The notes below the pieces were generated by a model. It worked only from the letters and a program-made list of their open reading frames with translations, made no database searches and was not told the origin of the DNA. DNA of 64,000 nt from Seminavis robusta (Eukaryota; Bacillariophyta; Bacillariophyceae; Naviculales; Naviculaceae): assembly GCA_903772945.1 (NCBI GenBank), contig CAICTM010000026.1:1-64000 (forward strand), in the 5' to 3' direction. Position 1 is the stretch's first letter; each line of letters opens with the position of its first letter. Below are positions 1-8,683 of this stretch, one piece after another. Both the position numbers and the translations under genes were made by a program.

Positions 1-471
1 GGATTTCATTGTAGGGTCCTGCAATGGAGTCTACGGGTCCCATTTCTTGCAACTGTTCCACCACATATTCCATGGCCTGATGGCTGTTGGTGCCCGTGTC
101 GACTGCCACGACATTGCCAAACTGAATGCCACATTCTTGTAGCTCTCCCAATTCGCGGACAATGGAGTCATTTCGAGTATTGAAATGATCCACTGCCAGT
201 AACGCGGCTGCCATGTGGAACCATCCTGGATCGAGGACCGTCTGGTTGCTACATGTAGCAGAGAGGAACAGCAAGAATGTGAGCGGAGCCTTACTCTCTG
301 GGAGTATTGCTCTCATATCATAAAAGCAACTTACTTTTTCGACAATGGCACTGCTATAAGCATTGAAAAAGTACCGTCTTGGCCTCTTATTCTACCCGTC
401 ACATATGTGAGCAACAGCAGGAAACAAGAGAGCAGTAACGGCAGGGCTCGCCCATTTTGCGTCGGAAACAT
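1..471 (-). CDS. class C GPCR-like receptor, N-terminal part (truncated by window edge)
   Basis: Two exons are visible on the minus strand. Exon 1 is 471..335, starting at ATG 471 and ending before a GTAAGT donor; exon 2 runs from 248 to the window edge after a TAG acceptor. The 86-bp intron is in phase 2, the same length and phase as intron 1 of the divergent gene at 961. Exon 1 encodes a signal peptide with a hydrophobic core (LPLLLSCFLLLLTYV) followed by the mature start (FSMLIAVPLSKN). Exon 2 encodes DPGWFHMAAALLAVDHFN, closely matching DPGWIQLASALLAVDHFN of the neighbour. This is the start of a receptor-family ligand-binding (ANF/PBP type I) domain. By paralogy the missing part should hold the rest of that domain and seven TM helices. 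About 128 residues are visible. The partial frame is open throughout. Confidence 0.8.
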
Positions 472-960
472 TGCCAGAAAATTTCTTCCCACAGATCAAG
501 ACGTTGATGATATCGATACTACTCTACTGGGAACTTTCTATATCCGGATACCGGATATCTCTAAAGCTGGCTAGTAGCTACTAGGCAAAAACTCGATCAA
601 TAGCCAAGTCTACAGCCGTCGAAGCACCGCTGCTTCTTCAAAATTGAGAGTTTCTTCAAAATTGGTTTTGTCATCGTCTTCGCCTCTTCGCCTCGAAGCG
701 CCTTGGGAACGATCGTGTGAACTTTTCGGGAAACAACTTACAGTAAGGTTAAGGTCACTTTTAGCAGAAAGAAGAGCGGCGGATTTGGTTAACCTTTTAA
801 CTGTCGTTTTGGGTTAAGGACTAGCTAGAGCATTGTCGTTCTCTGAAGGAGGCAACTAACTCATCATCATTGTTGTTACTATCTCTTTGGTTGGCTGAAG
901 CAAGTACTAAATCGCAAATATAATTGGACCTACCTATGAGGAGAGATCGAGGTGTTAACC
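472..960. promoter_or_regulatory. shared intergenic region between divergent receptor genes
   Basis: This 489-bp stretch separates the two start codons of the head-to-head receptor paralogues, so both promoters must lie here. I see no open reading frame of interest and no clear TATA box. A short direct repeat (tcttcaaaattg, twice near 637-665) is the only structure noticed. Confidence 0.5.
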
Positions 961-3887
961 ATGCTCGTTTTCCGGAGCAGCTTATTGTTGTTGGCGGTAT
1001 TCTGCATCCTAATACTTGACGGAACGGCTTCGATTGGGGTCAACCTCTCTCTGTTGGTAGCAGTACCTCTTACCAATGAGTGAGTTTCCTGCGGTTCTTG
1101 TTGCTTGCTTGCTTCAGAAGAGCCATTGTGTCTTATTATCTTTTTCTTTGATTCTTTCTCGGTAGCAACTTCCCAGTACCCGACCCTGGTTGGATCCAGT
1201 TGGCGTCGGCGCTCCTGGCCGTAGATCATTTCAATGCGCGAGATTCTTCGGTAGTAGCGGAACTGAAGCAGTATGATGCCTGTCCCATTCGCTTTGACAC
1301 CAATAATATCACTGTTATGGATACGGGGACCCACTTGACGCTTCCCAAATTGGCACCTATCGAATCCTTGGATGCCATTGCCGGTCCGTTTCACGAAATG
1401 CCGGCATTGGAGCTCAGCGTCATTGCCAATACCTTGGAGATACCCATTGTGGCGCACAAGGCATTTGACAATTCACTCGCCAATCGGTTTCCCTACTTTT
1501 CCCAGGTCTCTGCCGATTCTTCGGCCGAAATGGCCTTTCTGGTAAGGTATCTGGAACATGTGGGACGCACCAACTACATTGCCGTGCTCTACTCCAGTAC
1601 CAGTGCGAGTGCCATGCAAAAGGTGGATATCTTACGAGTCCTCTTATTGGGAATGGATCACGTACGAACCTTTCCATACCGTTCCAAGTCGACAACAACA
1701 ACGGCTAGAAACAGTGGTCTTGCCGATTCCTCCGTCCGTCATGCCTTGGAACGGGTCTTGGAGACGGGCTTTCGGACCATTGTATGGATCTCGGATGATA
1801 TGAAATGGGATGCCATGGATGTTCACGAGGCAGCATCCGATTTGGAGTTGGATCAGGGCCGGCATTTGTGGATCGTCATGGGTGGTGTCTCGGAACTCTC
1901 GTGCTACGACCAAATGCAACTGTTGAACCACAGCCATGCCACCTTTGGACGACGCCACTATTATCTCAATGGGGCGGCCTTTTTGAATCCACACGATGCC
2001 TTTGCCATTGGTGGAGGCCAAAAGTTTCAAACGGCATTCTTTCAACAAAACCATAGCTTTGTGGAACGATTGGAAGCACTCACACCCATCCAAGACTACT
2101 ACAATGCATGGTCTCACAAGAGCAACAACAATACACAAGAAGAAGTGACTTTGGCCACCATCTTGCACCAAATACAGAGTTGGTGGGTGGGCAGTGCGTA
2201 TCTGTATGATGCAGTGATGGCCATTGGCATTGGAGCTTGCGAGGCTGCAGCAGCCGTTCCCAGCAATACTTCCATCAAGGGCGAGCTCCACCTCCAAGGC
2301 ATTCGCTCGGTCAACTTTACGGGGGCTACAGGGCGGATTGCCTTTGGCAGTGCCGAACTGGGAAGCAGACAAGGAGATACCATTCCCTTTGCCGTAATCA
2401 ATTTGCTCCCTCCGGGGTAAGTTCAGGTTGTCTTCATTCCGCTGCTCCAAACTAACGCATCCAATGCCTGACAACGCCGTTGTTTTTTGATGTAAGAAAC
2501 GAGAGTCTCGTCGAGATCTCGGAGATTCTGGATCCAAGCACTGGTGAATTCATTGAAATTGTCCCTTTTGTGTATGCGGACGGCACGACAAACCCACCGA
2601 TGCTGCTAAGAGATACTCCTGATCAGAATTATCTCAGTGATGGTGTGCGGATGTTTGGCCTCAGTCTCATGACGATGGATCTTGTCATTGTGGCGCTATC
2701 GGCAATTTGGGTATTTTGTTACCGCCATAACAGTGTGCTGATTGCAGCCCAACCAGTGTTTCTATACGCCCTGTGCGTTGGGTGTGCTGTCAACTGTTCG
2801 GCCATTTGGTTCAACTCGGTCGACGAAGGACAAGGTTTCACCGAAGAAGTTCTGAACAAAGCCTGCTTAACTTCGGTATGGTTGGGAAGTGTGGGGTCCT
2901 GGATCATCTTTGGAACTCTTTTTACAAAGGTACGTCGAGTCGAATCGAATCCCCGTGGCAATCGACACATAAAGCGTTTTCTTTCTAACTTGCTTTCGGT
3001 ATTGCTGTTGCGCGTACCACTTGATCTACGATAGCTATGGTAAGCGAGATGGGGGATGTCATGGTCCTTCGCGCAGCTGGAGGTCTTCATCCTCACAACA
3101 ACCATCTGCTCGCGACTCTGTTAGGCGAGTGAACCGTTTGATGGTTCAGAAGGCATCCCACATCAGCATTTGGATTGTAGTTGGACCTGCCTTTGTCTTT
3201 TCGTTGGTGTTTGTCGGCGTTCTGACGCACTGGACTCTGACCACGGACTATGGCTGGGAACGCACTGAAATCGATCCGGTGAGTGGGGCCAGCATTGGGC
3301 AGTGCTGGGGAGAACACAGCAACGATCCCGTTTTCTGGATTATCATCCTTCTTCTACAGATCCCCATTTTTCTTACCGCGAGAATGGCGTACAAGACCAT
3401 TGGTGTCGATGATCTCTATTCGGAAGCAAAGTGGGTATTGATTTTTCTGCTGGTGCAGATTCAGGTGCGTTCGTCGCTGTTGTCTCTTTTGGAGCGCATG
3501 CTTGAGCTTGCGTTGCTAATTGTCCCTCCACAGGTCACATTTGTTGGCGCCCCCGTTCAATATATCCTGAGCTCCACCTCTCGGGATGGATTCTTCCTTG
3601 GTACATCCCTTCTTTACTGGTCCGTTCCAGTTACGGCGATGGGTCTGATTGTGTTTCCCAAGGTTTTGACAGTTCGGCGCACGCAACAAGCAGCATCAAA
3701 CGAGACAGACGAAACACAGCAACAAAGACGCCAATCTTTGTCACGGCTAACGGGAGAAGTAGTTGTATCTCCTTCTGTTTCCACGTCAACCGTTGGCAGA
3801 AGGGGAGAGACCGCGGCCACCAATCATGACGTCTCTTCCTTATCCCTCACAAGTGGACCCCGGATACAGATTGTAACGTTTGATTGA
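961..3887 (+). CDS. class C (GABA-B-like) seven-transmembrane receptor
   Basis: Six exons: 961..1079, 1166..2416, 2497..2929, 3035..3039, 3125..3464 and 3534..3887, giving 833 residues. All introns are GT-AG and reading phase is kept throughout. Order: signal peptide (MLVFRSSLLLLAVFCILIL), an extracellular ligand-binding (ANF/PBP-I) domain of about 400 residues, then seven TM helices. TM1 is around LMTMDLVIVALSAIWVF and TM7 around LLYWSVPVTAMGLIVFP. The cytoplasmic tail is about 75 residues, Gln/Ser/Thr-rich. The TM3-loop-TM4 segment reads FTKLWRVNRL, the usual class C layout, and is intact only if the 5-nt exon at 3035 is spliced in. Intron 5 (3465..3533) is 69 bp with no in-frame stop, so its retention would add 23 residues. 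The family acts at the plasma membrane as a small-molecule or amino-acid sensor; the ligand cannot be told from sequence. Confidence 0.88.
3035..3039 (+). other. 5-nt microexon (CTATG)
   Basis: Exon 3 ends in phase 0 at 2929 (AAG before GTACGT) and exon 5 begins at 3125 after TTAG. Joining these two directly breaks the frame. A 5-nt segment CTATG, preceded by ATAG and followed by GTAAGC, restores the frame and supplies Leu plus the first two bases of Trp. The result, TKLWRVNRL, is the expected intracellular-loop motif of class C receptors. Confidence 0.75.
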
Positions 3888-4198
3888 TTTGGTCAAGGTG
3901 GGAAAGAACGGTTCTGGCGCCCTCTCCTTCCTTGCGAGAAAATGCGGCTTGGGCTGTGCAGACATGCATCCTGATTGGGGCTATTGAGGGGACTTCACTC
4001 TAGATTGTAGAGATCAAATGCTATGGCAAGACGGGTTCATATGTACTGGACTTTCTTATGTAGTATACAATATAATGATGCATCAAGGGGCCAAGCCAAT
4101 GAATGATCCAATCACCTAACAACGTTGTTGCTGGCGGCGGTTTGGGCCAGGCGTGGCAGAGCAAAGGACCTCCAACTCCTTCCCGACATCCGACCAAA
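3888..4198. other. intergenic region between convergent genes
   Basis: Both neighbouring genes end here (receptor on plus, repeat protein on minus). The 311 bp must contain both 3' ends. No gene, repeat or RNA was recognised. Confidence 0.5.
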
Positions 4199-6061
4199 TC
4201 AGGCACCAATGGGATTTCCTCCAAATGCCATGACGCAACTTGGATCAATCATGTCAACCGGCTGCAGGGTAACGGTATCTCTCGACTTGACATCCATGCA
4301 GGCTTCAACCGGACGAACTCTGGTGATCTCGTCATGATGGGCCTTGTTCTTCTCGCTATCAAAGTCTGCGTGATGACGGTGAATCCTGTGGATGTCGTCC
4401 GGCTCAAGCCAGGACATCGGCACTTTGGAGAATGGTGTTGGCCTGTTCTTTTCAGGAGGCAACCAAGCCATGGCCACTTTGGCAAATGCTGCAGGTCTGA
4501 TCTTCTCTGCTGAAAGCTTTTCCATTGGAACCTGGGCAGACTGGTTAGGCATAGTGTTATTACCGGCACTTGGTAGCCAAGCCTTTGGAACTTTGGTAAA
4601 CTTGGCTGACTTTGGCTTTGTACGAGGCAGCCACTCCATGGGAACCTTGTCAAACTTAGAAGGCTTTTGCTTTGCCGGTGGAAGCCAAGCCATTGGCACC
4701 TTGGCAAAATCCGAACCCTTTGGTTTGTCAGGACGCAGCCACTCCATTGGTACCTTGGCAAAACTCATTGGCCTTGGCTTTTCAGCAGGTAGCCATGCCA
4801 TTTGCACCTTTTCAAACTTAGAAGGCCTGTGGGTTGCAGGAGGCAGCCAAGCCATTGGAACTTTGGTAAATTCAAACCTCTTGGGCTTGGTTGGTGGAAG
4901 CCAAGCCATTGGCACTTTGGCAAATGCTAAAGCCCTGGGCTTCAAAGGAGGCAGCCACTCCATAGAGACTTTGGCAAATGCCATAGGCCTTGGCCTTGTA
5001 GCAGGAAGCCAGGCCATTGGCACCTTTGCAAACTTAGTAGGCCTAGAGTTCTCTGCTGGCAACCAGGCCATTGGAACCTTGGCAAACCTGGCTGGCATGG
5101 TTTTTGTTGCTGGAAGCCAAGCCATTGGCACCTTAGCAAAAGATGCTGTAGGCCTGGTCTTCTCCGTGGGAAGCCACTCCATGCGAACCTTTGGAAATGC
5201 CTGAGCCCGAGACCGTTTTCCAGGTAGCCATGCCATTGGCACCTTGGCAAACTTAGTAGGCCTAGAGTTCTCTGCAGGCAACCAGACCATTGGAACCTTG
5301 GTAAACTTGGCTGGCTTGGGTTTTGTTGCTGGAAGCCAAGCCATTGGCACCTTAGCAAAAGATGCTGTTGGCCTGGACTTATCTGTGGGAAGCCACTGCA
5401 TGCGGACCTTTGGAAATGCATGAGCCCGGGACCGTTTTCCAGGAAGCCATTTCATGGGTACCTTGGGAAATGCACCAGACCTTGGTGTTTCAGCAGGCAA
5501 CCAAGCCATTGGGACTTTCACAAATATAGAACGTCTGGGTTTATCAGGAGGCAGCCAAGCCATGGGCACTTTGGTAAACACAGAACGTCTAGGTTTTTGA
5601 GGAGGCAGCCAAGCCATTGGGATTTTGGCAAATGCAGCAGGCTTTGGCTTTGCAGGAGGCAGCCAAGCCATTGGGACTTTGGCAAACACAGCAGGCTTTG
5701 GCTTTTCAGGAGGCAGCCATTTCATGGGCACCTTCGCAAACTCCAATGGTGATGCTTTGGAATATCCAACCCTTGTCTTTTCAGGAGAAAGCCAAACCAT
5801 GGGCACCTTGGCAAACTTTCCCTTCGCGGGTTTCTCTGGAAGTGGTTCAGTGGATGCATGTTCGAGCACCTTGAGGCTCTGAGTCAAGGTCTCGTCGTCG
5901 TCGTGGCTACTAGCCAGAGATACCTCATCATCGAGGGGGTCGTCTACATCTGGCAACAGGCAAGTGCGGAGGATCAAATAGGTGGGAATGAGGAGGTCGA
6001 GAAGCGTTTGGAAGATTCGCTCCGTTAGCCGCGAGAAGGCGGCCGTATCATTGAGTTTCAT
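4199..6061 (-). CDS. tandem 18-residue repeat protein (KVPMAWLP repeats)
   Basis: Single-exon ORF of 620 residues from ATG 6061. I do not recognise the family. Residues 1-82 hold a hydrophobic segment (LLDLLIPTYLILRTCLL, about 20-36) and an acidic stretch (DVDDPLDDE). Residues 83-556 are 26 tandem units of about 18 residues with consensus FAKVPMAWLPPxKPRPxx. Lys-Val-Pro-Met, Trp-Leu and the following prolines are the most constant positions, and the second half of each unit is Lys/Arg/Pro-rich. Residues 557-620 form a non-repetitive His/Asp-rich tail. Only units 1, 8, 12 and 23-24 depart clearly from 18 residues. The codon-level divergence between units and the conserved spacing argue for a translated protein under selection. 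The composition suggests an extended, multivalent, basic chain, possibly membrane-anchored by the N-terminal hydrophobic segment. A scaffold or linker role is inference only. Confidence 0.75.
   Translation of the reverse strand: MKLNDTAAFSRLTERIFQTLLDLLIPTYLILRTCLLPDVDDPLDDEVSLASSHDDDETLTQSLKVLEHASTEPLPEKPAKGKFAKVPMVWLSPEKTRVGYSKASPLEFAKVPMKWLPPEKPKPAVFAKVPMAWLPPAKPKPAAFAKIPMAWLPPQKPRRSVFTKVPMAWLPPDKPRRSIFVKVPMAWLPAETPRSGAFPKVPMKWLPGKRSRAHAFPKVRMQWLPTDKSRPTASFAKVPMAWLPATKPKPAKFTKVPMVWLPAENSRPTKFAKVPMAWLPGKRSRAQAFPKVRMEWLPTEKTRPTASFAKVPMAWLPATKTMPARFAKVPMAWLPAENSRPTKFAKVPMAWLPATRPRPMAFAKVSMEWLPPLKPRALAFAKVPMAWLPPTKPKRFEFTKVPMAWLPPATHRPSKFEKVQMAWLPAEKPRPMSFAKVPMEWLRPDKPKGSDFAKVPMAWLPPAKQKPSKFDKVPMEWLPRTKPKSAKFTKVPKAWLPSAGNNTMPNQSAQVPMEKLSAEKIRPAAFAKVAMAWLPPEKNRPTPFSKVPMSWLEPDDIHRIHRHHADFDSEKNKAHHDEITRVRPVEACMDVKSRDTVTLQPVDMIDPSCVMAFGGNPIGA
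4394..5815 (-). repeat. 54-bp coding tandem repeat array, 26 units
   Basis: The DNA encoding the 26 protein units. On the plus strand the unit appears as a recurrent gccaagccattgg...ttggcaaa pattern every 54 bp. Two blocks of four units (one unit of 57 bp in each) are near-identical and offset by exactly 219 bp, for example acttagtaggcctagag at 5032 and again at 5251, showing a recent multi-unit duplication. Confidence 0.9.
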
Positions 6062-7295
6062 GGTGTCCGGCTCGAACGGATGCTTTTGGTCAGCTTTTTG
6101 GCACCGTTAGTACAGTACTGTAGTTTTTGTTTTGGCTAGATTTCTTTTTTGTGAGGAAAGGACTTGGGCGCATCCTCCTTGCTACAATCGTGGTCACGGT
6201 ACCGTAGCTAGCTAGCTATTACGGTACCAATAGCTTCTAATCACCTGGACATTGCAATGGCAACCCGAACGCCCTGGGTCAGCGACCTTCTCATCGCGGT
6301 GCTGAAGAAGTCTTTTAGTCTTTTGTCGTACCGTAGCTCAGGCACCGTTTCGTACCATAGCACTTTCGACGGCAATCGAGGGAAGAACGTGTCCCTTGTA
6401 GCATGAGAAGGCACGAAGGTTCCATTCGAATATTCGATTCCAATGATCGATTGACCTACAGCCAATCTTATCGCACCTCCAATCAAGACACTTCGCTTCC
6501 TCGTTTCCCAATCTGCAGTAAAAGCAAGTCTTGAGGATCGGGAATTCACAGCCCCCTTCAAGTACATGTACTGTAGAGTCGAGTCATCAACGATGTCTGC
6601 CTTGGGAACCTCTGACCAGAACTGGTTCCTCTTGGCTCTACAAAAGTAGCTGGCTCTAGACTGCAGTGTTTGGTGCTACTACAGTACTCCCAGAGCCAGC
6701 TAGGAAGAACACCCGGGACCGATGAAATAGTACAGACACCCAGAAGCTGTAGTGTCCTCTTGACACCGGTACGCTGGCCAAGACACAATTTTGTAGGTAT
6801 CCAGGTCAACACCTACCTCTGCTACTAGCTAGCCAGCTTGCTGCTAGCTAATGTAGTCACTTCTTCAATGGTTGGGAAATGATAGCTTGAGACCGCGTTG
6901 CTGGTTGCGAGTGGTGGGGCTCGTGGATACCGCTCGAAGAGACGATGCATGGCATTCTTGCCATCTTGATTAAATGATACAGACCGCTCGACCGCTCGAA
7001 GAGACGGCGGTACAGTACAGTACCAGGTAGCCTACCAGTAGTGGCGTGCTTTCGGTGAACCACTCACATCCCTGCCCTTCGCCCACAAGCCCTTCGTTGA
7101 GCTGGCTTCAACACTAACCCTTCAAACCGGTATCCAAAGAATATTAGAAGAAGTTGATAGCGTTAAAGCTTCAGTTTTTGGGATGGATTTTGAGAACCCC
7201 TCGGAGCCAAAGCTATTAATATCCTCTCTTTGTCCCCGTGGCGAAATGCTCCTGGACTTTCCCCAAAAGAGACGTTGAGGATTGATTGAGCGACC
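6062..7295. other. intergenic region with small unsupported ORFs
   Basis: About 1.2 kb between the repeat-protein start and the dioxygenase start. It holds a 9-bp inverted repeat GGTACCGTA...TACGGTACC at 6198..6228 around a GCTAGCTAG run, and a short repeated phrase ccgctcgaagagac near 6932 and 6990. A 108-codon minus ORF (6567..6241) starts with ATG but has no recognisable domain and no splice partner, so I do not call it a gene. Confidence 0.45.
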
Positions 7296-8453
7296 ATGAC
7301 AGATCCCACTCTAGTACGCCCTTCCGATAATGAAGAAGAGGACGTCCACGGTCATCAGGACCATGAGCATACGAAAAAGAAAAAGGCTCTGACGGATGAT
7401 TGGCGATCCTGGCTGATCCTCAATGTAGCGCGTGGTTGCGATCGACACGAGTTGTTTGATCGATGCGTGGTGGAGCATGGTTTCGACGAAGCGGATGTCT
7501 TGGAGGCCATGGATCGATATGATCAAGAAGATCAAAAGAAGGAGCAAGTAGAAGAAAAGAAAGTCAACGGAGAAGAAGATGAAAATGAGAAGAAAATACA
7601 AACACGAAATAATATTGATACGACTTCGACAACCCACAACAAAGCAGTCAACAATGGCTGGAAAGAATGGATTCGAGTGCGATTGGATCAAGGCAATACA
7701 AAAGAGCAGGTTTTCTTATTGTGTGTAAAGGAAGGATTGAATTTGGATCAAGTCTCGCAAGTACTGGGTGGCTATCGTGCCCGCACTCATGAGGACGCCT
7801 TTTTGGTCTGCCCAAAACCAGCCTTTGCCAAAAGAACCTTTACTCCTCGCGCTTGGCGCATCGATTCGGATCTGGTAGACCTCTACGAAATTCCCCACTT
7901 TTTAACCAAGGAAGAATGTCAAGATGTCATTCATGCCATTAACACGGGCATGTTGGAGCGGTCCATTGTCACGGATGGAAATGCGGCAGCCAGAACCAGT
8001 CAAACGTGTCATTTGCGACGGACCAATGATACAAGAAGTGGCATTATCCGTCGCGTCGAAGACAAGTTGCAAAAATTAATGGGAGAAGATTGTCGTCCCG
8101 TGTCGCATGCCGAAACATTGCAGGGACAGTGTTACAGCGCCGGAGAATATTTCAGTGCCCACACGGATTGGTTCGAACCGGATTCGGAAGAATACAACAA
8201 ACATTGCCAACGAGGGGGGCAGCGAACGTGGACCGTCATGGTGTACCTGAACAATGTAACAGAGGGTGGAGAAACCAAATTTGTGCATTTGGAACGAGAC
8301 TTTATGCCGAGACAAGGATGGGCACTGGCATGGAACAATCTGGACGCGGACCACGAAACGCCCAATCCATGGACGTTGCATGAAGCCATGCCTGTCATGG
8401 AGGGCAAAAAGTATGTATTGACCAAGTGGTTTCGAGAAAAGAGCATGACGTGA
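7296..8453 (+). CDS. prolyl 4-hydroxylase-type 2-oxoglutarate/Fe(II) dioxygenase
   Basis: Single exon, 385 residues, ATG 7296. The C-terminal half (about 195-380) is a P4H/2OG-Fe(II) oxygenase fold. Iron ligands are H289 and D291 (HTD motif) and distal H362. K372, ten residues after the distal His, fits the 2-oxoglutarate-binding lysine of P4Hs. The segment RTWTVMVYLNNVTEGGETKF is the usual core strand pair. The N-terminal half carries two related helical modules of about 45 residues (WRSWLILNVARGCDRHELF and WKEWIRVRLDQGNTKEQVF, each followed by a GF/GL-x-x-x-x-V pattern), separated by a Lys/Glu-rich linker. There is no signal peptide, which argues for a cytosolic or nuclear enzyme rather than an ER collagen hydroxylase. 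The substrate is unknown. The catalytic set is complete. Confidence 0.88.
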   Translation: MTDPTLVRPSDNEEEDVHGHQDHEHTKKKKALTDDWRSWLILNVARGCDRHELFDRCVVEHGFDEADVLEAMDRYDQEDQKKEQVEEKKVNGEEDENEKKIQTRNNIDTTSTTHNKAVNNGWKEWIRVRLDQGNTKEQVFLLCVKEGLNLDQVSQVLGGYRARTHEDAFLVCPKPAFAKRTFTPRAWRIDSDLVDLYEIPHFLTKEECQDVIHAINTGMLERSIVTDGNAAARTSQTCHLRRTNDTRSGIIRRVEDKLQKLMGEDCRPVSHAETLQGQCYSAGEYFSAHTDWFEPDSEEYNKHCQRGGQRTWTVMVYLNNVTEGGETKFVHLERDFMPRQGWALAWNNLDADHETPNPWTLHEAMPVMEGKKYVLTKWFREKSMT

Positions 8454-8683
8454 AATTACCATCGTGTGATTAGTCTAGCAGTCCATGCACCGCATCAATC
8501 ATGAAACCAAGGATGAATTCGACAACTATCGCAGTTGTTGCCAGTCGGATACTAGTTATCTACTCCACTAGCTAGCTATAGTCTACCTTGAGCAATGTTC
8601 ACAATCAATAGAGGACTATTACCCAATTTTACACACGGTCATTGAGCTGGCTGTTGTCTTAGTAGAATTGCGCAAACCTGACC

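Noticed and set aside
1420-2537. minus-strand ORFs of 93-297 codons
   Set aside because: Antisense shadows of receptor exon 2, which has the coherent ligand-binding domain.
4392-5204. 270-codon plus-strand ORF with regular repeats
   Set aside because: It is the antisense of the 54-bp repeat array; a period divisible by three keeps antisense frames open. The minus frame has the start, the non-repeat ends and sensible composition.
6241-6567. 108-codon minus ORF upstream of the dioxygenase
   Set aside because: It starts with ATG but shows no domain, no signal and no splice partner, and lies in palindrome-rich intergenic DNA.
7311-7691. 126-codon hydrophobic minus ORF
   Set aside because: Antisense of the Lys/Glu-rich linker of the dioxygenase; the apparent TM segments arise from reverse-complemented charged codons.
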